From an uncultured Bacilli bacterium (GTDB taxonomy: Bacteria; Bacillota_I; Bacilli_A; RF39; UBA660), in contig CAKPHU010000001.1 of the NCBI GenBank assembly GCA_934162125.1, forward strand, positions 1 to 64,000: DNA of 64,000 nt, given 5' to 3'. The notes under the pieces are model-generated. The model made no database searches. It saw only the letters and a program-made list of their open reading frames with translations, and had not been told where the DNA came from. The translations under genes were made by a program, and so were the position numbers. Positions 1 to 8,472 of the stretch are shown here, one piece after another; positions within the stretch are counted from its first letter, which is position 1; each line of letters begins with the position of its first letter.

Positions 1-41
1 TACCCGATATGTCGGGGGTTCGAGTCCCTCCCTCGCTACCA
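1..41 (+). tRNA. tRNA 3' end (probably Met), cut by window start
   Basis: A T-arm is visible: GGGGG at 14-18, loop TTCGAGT at 19-25 and CCCTC at 26-30. The 3' acceptor strand (31-37), discriminator A38 and encoded CCA at 39-41 follow. The first bases, TACCCGAT, fit the end of an anticodon loop (T36, A37, C38) and the 3' anticodon stem, and resemble elongator tRNA-Met. The anticodon itself lies outside the window, so identity is inferred. Confidence 0.8.
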
Positions 42-52
42 ATATGAGTAAT

Positions 53-77
53 AATAGATAGAAATATCTATTTTTTT
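53..77 (+). terminator. Intrinsic terminator after the first tRNA
   Basis: The stem AATAGATA / TATCTATT is a perfect 8-bp pair closed by a GAAA tetraloop and followed by a run of T. It lies 11 bases after the tRNA CCA. Confidence 0.85.
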
Positions 78-279
78 ATAAGAAAATAGAATTATAGTAT
101 ATGTTTTATTTAAAAAATTTTTAGGGAAATTTTAGGGATTTTTTATATAAAAAATTTTATATCTATTTGAATTTACTTTAATTTACTTATATTTTGTTTG
201 GTGATGAATGTTGTGGCGAAACCTTATTTAATAAGGAAAATGGCATAAAATAAGTAATAATTTAATTTAGGGCTTATTT
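78..279. other. AT-rich gap between two tRNA sequences
   Basis: About 200 bases of very AT-rich DNA. I see no ORF with a ribosome-binding site and no 5' tRNA half matching the 3' half that follows. A short direct repeat (tttttagggaaa / ttttagggattt) sits at about 117-141. Confidence 0.5.
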
Positions 280-324
280 TTCATACCCAGAAGGTCGGGG
301 GTTCGATCCCCTCCGTCGCTACCA
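280..324 (+). pseudogene. 3' half of a tRNA-Met-like gene without a 5' half
   Basis: From the anticodon loop TTCATAC (280-286, anticodon CAU) the sequence reads like the 3' half of an elongator tRNA-Met: variable loop AGGTC, T-stem GGGGG/CCCTC around TTCGATC, acceptor strand CGTCGCT, A73 and an encoded CCA at 322-324. The 5' acceptor partner AGCGACG and a D-arm are absent upstream; the preceding DNA is AT-rich and does not pair with the 3' anticodon stem CCAGA. It may be a decayed second tRNA-Met copy or a recombination remnant at a tRNA 3' end. It is similar but not identical to the tRNA end at 1-41. Confidence 0.7.
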
Positions 325-334
325 TATGATGTTA

Positions 335-357
335 GCTCGGAGGTTTCCGAGTTTTTA
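335..357 (+). terminator. Intrinsic terminator after the tRNA-like half
   Basis: CTCGGA / TCCGAG pair around GGTT, followed by TTTTT. Its survival suggests the tRNA-like half was once a transcribed gene. Confidence 0.8.
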
Positions 358-382
358 TTTTGTATTTATTGCATTTATAATA

Positions 383-411
383 TTGCTGTTCAATAGTTTG
401 TGTGCTAAAAT
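383..411 (+). promoter_or_regulatory. Sigma-A-type promoter of the MazG-like gene
   Basis: -35 TTGCTG (383-388), a 17-bp spacer and -10 TAAAAT (406-411), with an extended -10 TGC just before it. Confidence 0.65.
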
Positions 412-427
412 GATATTGGTGATTTTG

Positions 428-736
428 ATGAAGACTTTTAATAAATTAGTAAGGGATAAAATACCTGAAATCATTTTAAATAATGGTGAACAATGTACAA
501 CTAGAGTACTTGATAATGAAGAGTATTTACATGAACTTAATACTAAATTAAGTGAAGAGGTTAATGAATACTTAGAATCTTCAGAATTAGAGGAACTTGC
601 TGATATTTTTGAAGTATTATATGCTATACTTGATGCAAAGAAAGTTAGTAAGGAAGATCTTGAAGATATTAGAATTGCCAAAGTAGAGAAAAGAGGAGCT
701 TTTAAAGATAGAATCTTCTTAGAGAATACTTATTAA
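428..736 (+). CDS. MazG-like / PRA-PH-type nucleoside triphosphate pyrophosphohydrolase
   Basis: A 102-residue all-alpha protein of the MazG/phosphoribosyl-ATP pyrophosphohydrolase-like superfamily. It opens with the hallmark NKLVRDKIPEII and has acidic metal-binding helices with the EExxE...ELAD pattern (KLSEEVNEYL and EELADIFEVL). Family members hydrolyse NTPs or dNTPs to monophosphate and pyrophosphate, often as house-cleaning enzymes; the substrate cannot be read here. I start at ATG 428, with GGTGA six bases upstream and a promoter at 383-411. An in-frame ATG at 326 would add an unrelated hydrophobic stretch that overlaps the terminator and promoter. tRNA-Gln follows 10 bases after the stop and may be co-transcribed. 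Confidence 0.85.
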   Translation: MKTFNKLVRDKIPEIILNNGEQCTTRVLDNEEYLHELNTKLSEEVNEYLESSELEELADIFEVLYAILDAKKVSKEDLEDIRIAKVEKRGAFKDRIFLENTY

Positions 737-746
737 TTCTTTTTAT

Positions 747-821
747 TGCTCCATAGCCAAGTGGTAAGGCAGTGCGCTCTGACCGCACGACGCGTTAGTT
801 CGAATCTAACTGGAGCAGCCA
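747..821 (+). tRNA. tRNA-Gln (anticodon CUG)
   Basis: A complete 75-nt cloverleaf. The acceptor TGCTCCA (747-753) pairs with TGGAGCA (811-817), followed by G73 and an encoded CCA. The anticodon stem GTGCG/CGCAC encloses CTCTGAC, giving anticodon CUG. The T-arm GTTAG / CTAAC surrounds TTCGAAT. It lies 30 bases upstream of gltX. A CUG isoacceptor is an addition to the UUG tRNA-Gln that can read both Gln codons. Confidence 0.93.
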
Positions 822-851
822 TTTGATTATTAATACAGAAGAGGTGTATTT

Positions 852-2513
852 ATGACTATAGAGGAAAGACGCGAATTAGCTGAGATTTTATTTCCAAATA
901 TTAAACATGATCGCGAATATTATGAAAAACTATACCCTGAAAGAAATTTACCAGAAGGAGCAATGGTTACAAGATATGGACCTTCTCCAACAGGTAGTGT
1001 ACATTTAGGTAATTTATATTCAGCATTTTGTGATATGGTTTATGCAAGACAAAGTAATGGTGTTTTCTTTTTAAGAATTGAAGATACTGATCAAAAGAGA
1101 ATGATAGAGGGCGGTATTGAAAATATCGTTAGTGTTTTACATGGATTTGATATTTTGCCTACTGAAGGATATACTTTTGGGGGGGATTATGGAACATATC
1201 AACAGAGTAAGAGAACGGAAATTTATCAAACTTATGTTAAAGATTTAATTTGCCAAGGTTATGCTTATCCATGCTTTATGACTGAAGAAGAACAGAATAC
1301 TATTAAAGAAGAACAAGCTATTAATAAGACTAAAATTGGTATCTATGGCCATTATGCAGTTGATAGAGACTTATCTCTTGATGAAGTTAAAGAGAAGTTA
1401 GCTAATAATGAAGAATATGTTATTAGATTAAAGAGCCCAGGAGATGCTAATAAAACAGTTGAGGTAGTAGATTGCATTAAAGGCAAGATGAAGTTCCCGG
1501 AGCATGATGTTGATACAGTACTTCTTAAAAAAGATGGTACTCCAACATATCACTTTGCTCATGCAATTGATGATCATTTAATGCATACAACTCATGTTAT
1601 TCGTGGAGATGAATGGGTTTCTAGTTTACCTCTTCATATGCAATTATTTGAGGTTCTTGGTTTTGATAAAGTTCAATATGCACATATCGCACCAATTACA
1701 ATTAAGGATCCTGAAACTGGTGTTGTTCGTAAGATTAGTAAGAGAAAAGATCCTTGGGCTGGAGTTAAATACTATGAAGAAGGTGGAATACCTATTGAAG
1801 CATTACATTTGTATTTAGCAACAATTACAAATACAAACTTTGAGGAATGGTATTTAGCTAATCAAGATAAGAATATTGAAGACTTTACTTTTAGTTTTGA
1901 TAAACAAGCTATTGGTGGAACTAGTTTTGATGAAGCTAAGTTTAAAAATATTTGCAAGACATATTTCTCTAGAAAGTCTGGAGAAGATGTTTATAACGAA
2001 ACACTTGAATGGGCTAAAAAATATGATCAAGAATACGCTAAAGTCTTGGAAGATAATAAAGAAAGAATGATTGCTTTCTTAAGTGTAGAAAAAGATGGAG
2101 AGCGTCCTCGTAAAGATATTAGTAAATATAGTGATGTTAAAGAAGAGTTCTCATATGCAACACTTGATATGTTTACTAAAGAAGATTATTCTAAATATGA
2201 TGGTGATAAAACATATGATGTTCAATTAGTTTTAGATTATGTAAATAATTACTTAGAATTAGATGGAACTAATGAAGAATGGTTTAATAAAGTAAAAGAG
2301 TTTGCCGTAGCAAAAGGATACGCAGCTAGTCCAAAAGAATATAAGAAAGATCCAGAAAGTTATCTTGGGCATGTTGGTGATATTTGTGAGGCTATTCGTG
2401 TAATGGTTACAGGTAGAAGACAATCACCTGACTTATTCTCAATTATGAAGATTCTTGGAAAAGATGAAATTTTAGAGAGAATAGAATTATATAGAAAACA
2501 TATCAATAAATAG
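852..2513 (+). CDS. gltX: Glutamate--tRNA ligase
   Basis: Class I aminoacyl-tRNA synthetase of 553 residues that charges tRNA-Glu in the cytoplasm. The nucleotide-binding site is visible as PSPTGSVHLGN (HIGH-type motif HLGN at 51-54) and the KMSKR loop appears as KISKR at about 294-298. The catalytic Rossmann domain is followed by an alpha-helical anticodon-binding C-terminus. The length is longer than the roughly 480-490 residues of Bacillus GltX and matches long clostridial forms. The start has GAGGTG upstream. It follows tRNA-Gln closely. In Firmicutes lacking GlnRS this enzyme also misacylates tRNA-Gln for GatCAB; no glnS is seen here, but the window cannot settle that. Confidence 0.95.
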   Translation: MTIEERRELAEILFPNIKHDREYYEKLYPERNLPEGAMVTRYGPSPTGSVHLGNLYSAFCDMVYARQSNGVFFLRIEDTDQKRMIEGGIENIVSVLHGFDILPTEGYTFGGDYGTYQQSKRTEIYQTYVKDLICQGYAYPCFMTEEEQNTIKEEQAINKTKIGIYGHYAVDRDLSLDEVKEKLANNEEYVIRLKSPGDANKTVEVVDCIKGKMKFPEHDVDTVLLKKDGTPTYHFAHAIDDHLMHTTHVIRGDEWVSSLPLHMQLFEVLGFDKVQYAHIAPITIKDPETGVVRKISKRKDPWAGVKYYEEGGIPIEALHLYLATITNTNFEEWYLANQDKNIEDFTFSFDKQAIGGTSFDEAKFKNICKTYFSRKSGEDVYNETLEWAKKYDQEYAKVLEDNKERMIAFLSVEKDGERPRKDISKYSDVKEEFSYATLDMFTKEDYSKYDGDKTYDVQLVLDYVNNYLELDGTNEEWFNKVKEFAVAKGYAASPKEYKKDPESYLGHVGDICEAIRVMVTGRRQSPDLFSIMKILGKDEILERIELYRKHINK

Positions 2514-2514
2514 T

Positions 2515-2545
2515 AAAGCTTGTATATTTTATATAAGCTTTTTTC
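2515..2545 (+). terminator. Intrinsic terminator after gltX
   Basis: AAAGCTT / AAGCTTT pair across a 13-base AT loop that can extend the stem, followed by TTTT. Confidence 0.75.
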
Positions 2546-2573
2546 TTTACTATTTACTATTTCATGATACAAT
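2546..2573 (+). promoter_or_regulatory. Promoter of lemA operon
   Basis: TTTACT (2546-2551), a 16-bp spacer and TACAAT (2568-2573), directly upstream of the AGGAGG of lemA. Confidence 0.5.
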
Positions 2574-2592
2574 TATGGTAGGAGGAGATAAA

Positions 2593-3156
2593 ATGAAGAA
2601 GAGTACAATTATTATTTTAGTAATTGTTGGCTTTATAGCAATTTTAGGACTTAGTATAACTAATGATTACAATAGTATGATTAATTTAAGAGAAGATGTA
2701 AAAACAAAGGAAGCTGATATTGATGTAGCTTTGAAGAGAAGAAGTGATTTAATTCCTAACTTAGTTAGTACAGTTAAGGGATATATGAATCATGAAGAGA
2801 AAGTTATTGAAGATATTAGTAATGCCAGAGAAAATATGTTGAAAGCTAATACTGTTCAAGACAAAATACAGGCTGATAGTGATTTAAGTAAAGCTATTAA
2901 TAATTTATTAGTAGTAGTTGAAAATTATCCAGACTTAAAAGCTAATACTAATTTTATTAATTTACAAGATGAACTTGCAGGTACAGAAAATAGAATAGCA
3001 ACAGCTAGAAGAGATTATAATAGTGCAGCAAAGACATATAATACTACAATTAAGAAATTTCCTAATTCAATTATTGCTTCAATGTTCAACTTTGAAGAAG
3101 TACAATATTTTGAAGTAAGCGAAGAAGATACAAAAGTACCTAATGTAGAGTTTTAA
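2593..3156 (+). CDS. lemA: LemA family membrane protein
   Basis: A 187-residue protein with an N-terminal membrane segment (about residues 5-24) and a long helical extracytoplasmic domain. The family signature is clear: YNSMINLREDVKTKEADIDV followed by RRSDLIPNLVSTVKGY. LemA proteins form helical bundles outside the membrane; the molecular role is poorly known. ATG 2593 has a strong AGGAGG at 2580-2585; the upstream in-frame ATG at 2575 sits inside that site. The TPM-domain gene follows after 2 bases, the usual LemA-TPM pairing. Confidence 0.92.
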   Translation: MKKSTIIILVIVGFIAILGLSITNDYNSMINLREDVKTKEADIDVALKRRSDLIPNLVSTVKGYMNHEEKVIEDISNARENMLKANTVQDKIQADSDLSKAINNLLVVVENYPDLKANTNFINLQDELAGTENRIATARRDYNSAAKTYNTTIKKFPNSIIASMFNFEEVQYFEVSEEDTKVPNVEF

Positions 3157-3158
3157 AG

Positions 3159-4064
3159 ATGAAAAAGAAGTTTATTTTAATTATTTTATTTAATTTAATA
3201 CTTCTTTTTCCTTTTAATGTATGGGGACTAGTTGATCCTACTAGTGAGTTTTATGTTAATGATTATGCGGATATTTTAGATGATGAAACAGAAGAATATA
3301 TTGTTTCTCATTCTAAGTATTTAGAGAGTAAGACAGGAGCTCAGATAGTAGTTGTAACAGTTAAAAACTTAGAGGGAAAAGATTTAGAAAGTTATGCTAC
3401 AGAATTATTTAGGAAATTTGGTATTGGTGATAAAGATAAAAATAATGGGCTTTTATTATTACTAGCTTTAGAAGAGAGAAAGTTTAGAGTAGAAGTTGGT
3501 TATGGATTAGAAGAAAGACTTACAGATGGTCTTACAGGTAGATATCAAGATCAATATATTATTCCATATTTGAAGAATGATGATTGGAATGCAGGTATTA
3601 AGAATGGGTATTCGGCATTCTATAAGAATTTGTGTGAATATTATGAAATTGATGCAGGAGATGTAGAAGTACCTAATTATGATGATAATACTAATTATGA
3701 TAATGAAACAGATATAGTGGATGGTTTTATGGGTACTATGTTCTTTATGTTTTTCTATGGTTATATATTTGGAAAAAAGGTTAGATATCAAAATACTAGA
3801 AGAGGACGTAAGGAAGGTGGATATACTACTTTATCTATGCTAATTATTAATATTTTGTTGGAGTTGGGTATTTTCATACTTTTTGAAAACGTTTCATTTA
3901 TTGTAAGTTCTTTAATTCTTGAAGGATTTGGATATTTAATGGGTAGATTGAATGATTCAAGTACTCCTTACAGAGGCGGCCACTGGTTTGGATCTTCTGG
4001 TGGAGGTGGATTCTCTGGAGGCGGAGGAAGTTCCGGCGGTGGAGGAAGTTCACGAAGTTTTTAA
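3159..4064 (+). CDS. TPM-domain membrane protein (YgcG/Psb32 type)
   Basis: A 301-residue exported protein: signal peptide at 1-24, then a TPM domain (about 25-160) with FYVNDYADILDDETE and GAQIVVVTVKNLEG, hydrophobic segments around 190-205 and 225-255, and a very Gly/Ser-rich tail (GGGGFSGGGGSSGGGGSSRSF). That tail is typical of YgcG-type proteins encoded beside LemA. Its start lies 2 bases after the lemA stop without a strong ribosome-binding site, suggesting translational coupling. Family roles in envelope maintenance are inferred. Confidence 0.9.
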   Translation: MKKKFILIILFNLILLFPFNVWGLVDPTSEFYVNDYADILDDETEEYIVSHSKYLESKTGAQIVVVTVKNLEGKDLESYATELFRKFGIGDKDKNNGLLLLLALEERKFRVEVGYGLEERLTDGLTGRYQDQYIIPYLKNDDWNAGIKNGYSAFYKNLCEYYEIDAGDVEVPNYDDNTNYDNETDIVDGFMGTMFFMFFYGYIFGKKVRYQNTRRGRKEGGYTTLSMLIINILLELGIFILFENVSFIVSSLILEGFGYLMGRLNDSSTPYRGGHWFGSSGGGGFSGGGGSSGGGGSSRSF

Positions 4065-4067
4065 GTA

Positions 4068-4095
4068 AATAGTAAAGATTTCTTTACTATTTTTC
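4068..4095 (+). terminator. Intrinsic terminator after lemA-TPM
   Basis: A perfect 10-bp stem AATAGTAAAG / CTTTACTATT with a 4-base loop and a T tract. Confidence 0.88.
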
Positions 4096-4124
4096 TTTAT
4101 TTGAATAAGTATTTTTGTTATAAT
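4096..4124 (+). promoter_or_regulatory. Promoter of mutS
   Basis: TTTATT (4096-4101), 17 bases, TATAAT (4119-4124); ATG of mutS is at 4147. The -10 is perfect and the -35 weak. Confidence 0.55.
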
Positions 4125-4146
4125 ATGGATTGTGGTGAAGTAATAT

Positions 4147-6699
4147 ATGAAACGTAGTGAAGTTGATAGAAATAAACTTAGTCCTATGATGCAACAATAT
4201 ATGGAAATTAAAGATAAATACGAAGACAGTATTATCTTTTTTAGACTTGGTGACTTTTATGAAATGTTTTTTGAAGATGCTATCTTAGCTTCACGTGTTT
4301 TAGAGCTTACTTTAACAGGTAAACAAGCGGGTCTTGACGAGAGAGTACCTATGTGTGGAATACCTCATCATGCTTATGTGAGTTATGTTGATACCCTTAT
4401 TGATAAGGGATATAAAGTAGCAATATGTGAACAGTTAGAAGATCCTAAAGAAACTAAGGGAATGGTTAAGAGAGATGTTATACAGATTGTTACTAAAGGA
4501 ACAAGATTAGATTCCAATATAGATTCTAAGAGTAATAATTTCATTGCGAATATATATGATTTTTCATATTGTTATGGAGTTAGTTATGCAGATATTTCTA
4601 CTGGTGAAGTATATGCAACTTTAATAGATGGAGAAAAAGATAAAGTAATTAAAGAAATTAATCGTAATTCATTTAGAGAGGTTATTGTTAATGATAGTAT
4701 TGATAGAGAAATAATAGAAGAACTTAGAAGTAAGTATGGAGTTTTAGTTACAATTACTAAAGAAGAATTAAATGATAAAAACTATGAATATATTTATAAA
4801 GATATAGAAGATGTTAGATTAGTTAAAACCCTTAAACATTTACTTAATTATGTAATTGAAACTAAAAAAGGAGATCTACATCACTTGCAGAAGTGTGTAG
4901 TAATTAAATCTAGTGAATACTTAGAGTTTGATGTTAATACTAAGAAGAATTTGGAACTAGTAGAAACTATTAGAAATAGAGAAAGACAATATAGTTTATT
5001 ATGGTTACTTGATAAGAATAAGACAGCGATGGGATCTAGATTTTTAAAACATAATATTGAAAATCCACTTACTAATAGAAAACTTATTGAAAGAAGATAT
5101 GATTTTGTAGCAAAATTATCTACAGAATTTATCTTAAGAGATGATTTAATTAAGGCTTTAGGAGAGGTATATGATTTAGAGAGAATTGTAGGTAGAATTA
5201 CTTATGGTAATTTAAATGCTAAAGACTTATTACAATTAAAAGGATCTTTAAAGGTCTTACCTGATATTAAGAAGATACTTGAAGAAATAAATTATGATAG
5301 AGAAATTGATACTTTAGATGATTTATATCAATTACTTGATAGAACTATTTTAGAAGATGCACCATTTACATTACATGAAGGACATTTAATTAAGAATGGT
5401 TATAATAGTGAACTAGATGAATTGAAGAGTTTAAGTAGTGGTTCTAAGGACTTTATCTTAAATATTGAAAGAGAAGAGAGAGAAAGAACTGGTATAAAGA
5501 ATCTTAAAGTTGGATTTAATAAAGTATTTGGTTATTATATTGAAGTGTCTAAGGGTCAATGTCATTTAATAAAAGATGAGTATGGTTATGATCGCAAACA
5601 GACACTTGCGAATTGTGAAAGATTTATTACACCTTTATTGAAAGAGAAAGAGAACATTATACTTGGGGCAGAGGAAAAGATAATTAGTCTTGAGTATAAG
5701 TTATTTATGGATATAAGAGAAGTTGTTAAGAGATATACTTCTAAGCTACAAGAGATTAGTAAAGTTATTAGTGAAGTTGATATGTTACAAGCTTTTTCTA
5801 TTTGTTGTGATACTTATAAGTTTGTAAGACCTCAATTTACTGATGAAAGAGTTATTAAGATGATTGAATGTAGACATCCAGTAGTAGAACAGGTTATGAA
5901 AGATAAATATATACCTAATGATATTATTATGGATAAGACTACGGATATTTTACTTATTACAGGTCCAAATATGGCTGGTAAGTCTACTTATATGAGACAA
6001 TGTGCAATTACAGTTATAATGGCACAAATAGGATGTTTTGTGCCTTGTAAGAGTTGTACTATTCCAATATTTGATAAGATCTTTACAAGAATTGGAGCTA
6101 GTGATGACTTAGTTAGTGGAGAATCTACTTTTATGGTAGAAATGAGAGAAGCTAATTATGCAATTAGTGAGGCTACAGAAAATAGTTTGATTTTATTTGA
6201 TGAATTAGGTAGAGGAACAGCTACTTATGATGGAATGAGCCTAGCTCAAGCAATACTTGAATATATTCATGATAAGATAAAAGCTAAGACTTTATTTTCA
6301 ACCCATTATCATGAACTTACAGCGTTAGAAAAAGATTTAAAGCGTTTAAAGAATGTTCATGTTTCAGCAGTAGAGGAGAATAGTAGTATTACATTCTTAC
6401 ATAAAGTAAAGAATGGCGCTGTTGATAAGAGTTATGGTATTCATGTTGCTTCTTTAGCTAAACTACCTAAGTCTTTAATAGATAGGGCTGATGAAATACT
6501 TAGTGTTTATGAATCTAAGAGTACAAAGAAGGATAAATATACACAGACTTCGTTATTTGAGTTAGCTGATACAGAAGTAAGAGAGAAACCTAATCCAATT
6601 ATTGAGAAGATAAAAAGTGTTAATCCTTTAGAGATGACACCAATGGAAGCATTATCACTTTTATATGATTTAAATAAAGAAATAAAAGAAAAAAAATAA
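4147..6699 (+). CDS. mutS: DNA mismatch repair protein MutS
   Basis: An 850-residue MutS1 protein that binds mismatches and recruits MutL. The mismatch-reading FYEM motif is at residues 37-40 (GDFYEMFFEDA), followed by connector, lever and clamp domains. The C-terminal ABC-type ATPase carries Walker A GPNMAGKST at about 606-614 and the motifs STFMVEM and DELGRGT. Full family length. Ribosome-binding site GGTGAAG precedes ATG 4147. mutL does not follow; the next gene is an unknown protein, so the common mutSL operon is not present here. Confidence 0.97.
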   Translation: MKRSEVDRNKLSPMMQQYMEIKDKYEDSIIFFRLGDFYEMFFEDAILASRVLELTLTGKQAGLDERVPMCGIPHHAYVSYVDTLIDKGYKVAICEQLEDPKETKGMVKRDVIQIVTKGTRLDSNIDSKSNNFIANIYDFSYCYGVSYADISTGEVYATLIDGEKDKVIKEINRNSFREVIVNDSIDREIIEELRSKYGVLVTITKEELNDKNYEYIYKDIEDVRLVKTLKHLLNYVIETKKGDLHHLQKCVVIKSSEYLEFDVNTKKNLELVETIRNRERQYSLLWLLDKNKTAMGSRFLKHNIENPLTNRKLIERRYDFVAKLSTEFILRDDLIKALGEVYDLERIVGRITYGNLNAKDLLQLKGSLKVLPDIKKILEEINYDREIDTLDDLYQLLDRTILEDAPFTLHEGHLIKNGYNSELDELKSLSSGSKDFILNIEREERERTGIKNLKVGFNKVFGYYIEVSKGQCHLIKDEYGYDRKQTLANCERFITPLLKEKENIILGAEEKIISLEYKLFMDIREVVKRYTSKLQEISKVISEVDMLQAFSICCDTYKFVRPQFTDERVIKMIECRHPVVEQVMKDKYIPNDIIMDKTTDILLITGPNMAGKSTYMRQCAITVIMAQIGCFVPCKSCTIPIFDKIFTRIGASDDLVSGESTFMVEMREANYAISEATENSLILFDELGRGTATYDGMSLAQAILEYIHDKIKAKTLFSTHYHELTALEKDLKRLKNVHVSAVEENSSITFLHKVKNGAVDKSYGIHVASLAKLPKSLIDRADEILSVYESKSTKKDKYTQTSLFELADTEVREKPNPIIEKIKSVNPLEMTPMEALSLLYDLNKEIKEKK

Positions 6700-6705
6700 A
6701 TATTA

Positions 6706-6714
6706 TGTTATAAT
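6706..6714 (+). promoter_or_regulatory. Extended -10 promoter element
   Basis: TGT immediately before a perfect TATAAT (6709-6714), 22 bases upstream of the TTG start at 6737. No good -35 is visible. Confidence 0.45.
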
Positions 6715-6736
6715 CTATTTAAGATGGTGATGTTAG

Positions 6737-8059
6737 TTGAAAAAGATAGATCAAGTTTTGATGGTTGATGCAGGGAATTTGTTCATTCCTAGTACTTATG
6801 GAATTGTCTTTTATAAAGATGGAACTCACGAATATATGAATTATGAAGATTTAGTGGGAACATTGCATAGATATACAAAATGGTTTAGTTTTGAAAGTAG
6901 AAATTTAGAAATACAGACTGTTTTAAAGGAAGAACTTAGAAATAGGAATCCACGTCTTAATGAAGAATTAAATAAATTTGTTATGAAGGATTCTAGTATA
7001 AAGGATAAAAAGGCAAGGCTTATTGAAAAAGAAATGGATCTTAATTTGGGGATGTTAGTTAGTTTGTATAGTTATCATTCTCTTAAAAGAAATAAGATGG
7101 AGTCTTTACCAGAAGAACTTGATGGATTAATAGATAGATGTTTTAAGATAGCTTCTAATGAATGTGAGAAGTGTGGCATTGATTATAGAGAGAATACAGA
7201 AGAGATTGTTTCTGATATTTTAGGCAAAATAGAAGATGAAAATGAAGATGACTTAGCTAAAGAAGATTTTGCTTTTTGTACTAGTCGTGAAAAAGTTTTT
7301 CAAGAATATGATGCATCAATTGGCAGATCAACTGATGAACATGATATAGGTAGGGTAGCACGAAGATTTAGATTTATTAGACTTGGATATCTAACTACTT
7401 ATACAGCTTCTTTCTTAGGTGAAAGATCTGATTTCCTTTTAGCTTTAGTAGATGATAATTATCCTAATAGGGAAACTATTTTAAAGAATTGGACAGAATT
7501 TTTCTATGTATGTCGTGATTATTTTGGTATAATTGATGCGGTTGATCAATGCATTAGAGATGCAGAACAATTACAAGTTGATATGGAAGTTACAAGATTA
7601 GAAAGTAATGAGAAGTTTATGAGCGATGTAGATGACTTACTTAGTCATGATACAGATGAAGAAACATATTATTTTCATGCGACTAATTCAAGAAGTTCAG
7701 CACAAAACATTTTGGATAAAGGATTATATATGTTTGATCGAGATTTAGGTACAACAACATTTCCTGAACTTGATAAAGATGATGTATTAACTTATGAATA
7801 TGGATCTGGCTTTGGTAATAACGCTACTTATATTGTAGTGCTTAGAAAAAAAGATGGAGAAGAAATTGTTAGAAATACAAGTCCAGAAGAAAAGAAAGAA
7901 AGTATGGGCGTAGCTAGGAGATTAGCACTGGCACCACAAGGATGTGACTATATAGTAGATCCAGAAAATATAGTGGGATTTGTTGATAGAAATAGAGAAG
8001 AAGTAGTTTTTAATGATAAAGTTAAAAAAGAGACGAGAATTAAGGAGGCTAAAATATGA
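6737..8059 (+). CDS. Unknown protein with ADP-ribosyltransferase-like C-terminus
   Basis: A 440-residue soluble protein I cannot assign to a named family. The start is TTG 6737 with GGTGAT upstream; a later ATG at 6761 is possible. Residues 1-300 are mostly helical and charged. From residue 312, YYFHATNSRSSAQNILDKGL (H314) followed by YGSGFGNNATYIVVL looks like the opening strands of ADP-ribosyltransferase-fold enzymes (DarT, KptA, PARP), which begin with H-x-T and an N-x-x-x-I-L-x-x-G-L helix. A catalytic Glu near the end cannot be fixed. Its stop overlaps the nusB start (ATGA). Function unknown. Confidence 0.6.
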   Translation: MKKIDQVLMVDAGNLFIPSTYGIVFYKDGTHEYMNYEDLVGTLHRYTKWFSFESRNLEIQTVLKEELRNRNPRLNEELNKFVMKDSSIKDKKARLIEKEMDLNLGMLVSLYSYHSLKRNKMESLPEELDGLIDRCFKIASNECEKCGIDYRENTEEIVSDILGKIEDENEDDLAKEDFAFCTSREKVFQEYDASIGRSTDEHDIGRVARRFRFIRLGYLTTYTASFLGERSDFLLALVDDNYPNRETILKNWTEFFYVCRDYFGIIDAVDQCIRDAEQLQVDMEVTRLESNEKFMSDVDDLLSHDTDEETYYFHATNSRSSAQNILDKGLYMFDRDLGTTTFPELDKDDVLTYEYGSGFGNNATYIVVLRKKDGEEIVRNTSPEEKKESMGVARRLALAPQGCDYIVDPENIVGFVDRNREEVVFNDKVKKETRIKEAKI

Positions 8060-8463
8060 AAAGTAGAAGTGAATTAAGAGATATTATTATAAAAGTTTTA
8101 TATCAAGCAAACTTATTTGATGAAGCAAAAATTAATTATGATGTTGATACATTAATTAAAGATCAAATGGAAGTACAAAATGATTTCGTTAATGATTGCG
8201 TAAAAGGTATACTTGATAAGAAAACAGAGATTTATTCTATTGCGAATAGCAAATTAAATAATTGGACAATGGATAGATTAAATAAAGTTGATCAGGCAAT
8301 AGTTGCTCTTGGTATATATGAACTTAAATATACTGATGTACCATCTATTGTAGCGATTAATGAAGCAATAGAACTTTCTAAAGTATATTCTGATGAAGCT
8401 GTTACTAAGATGATTAATGGAGTATTAGATAAAGTTTATCATGATATAGAAAATAAAGATTAG
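8056..8463 (+). CDS. nusB: Transcription antitermination factor NusB
   Basis: A 135-residue all-helical RNA-binding protein that joins NusE(S10) at boxA of rRNA leaders. Family features are the N-terminal RSELRDIIIKVLYQ (the usual R-x-x-R/A-x-x-x-L-Y-Q) and the C-terminal YTDVPSIVAINEAIELSKVY, where 'P..VAINEAVELAK' is the hallmark. ATG overlaps the upstream stop by 4 bases. It heads nusB-xseA-xseB, an order known in Firmicutes. Confidence 0.95.
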   Translation: MKSRSELRDIIIKVLYQANLFDEAKINYDVDTLIKDQMEVQNDFVNDCVKGILDKKTEIYSIANSKLNNWTMDRLNKVDQAIVALGIYELKYTDVPSIVAINEAIELSKVYSDEAVTKMINGVLDKVYHDIENKD

Positions 8464-8472
8464 AGGCTTATT

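Noticed and set aside
190..324. Possible tmRNA or intron-containing tRNA
   Set aside because: No tag-peptide or tmRNA 5' end is visible, and no 5' tRNA exon or group I core was found; a tRNA half remains the simplest reading.
326..427. Extended N-terminus for the MazG-like protein starting at ATG 326
   Set aside because: The added part overlaps the terminator and promoter and is an unrelated hydrophobic stretch; ATG 428 has a ribosome-binding site and the family N-terminus.
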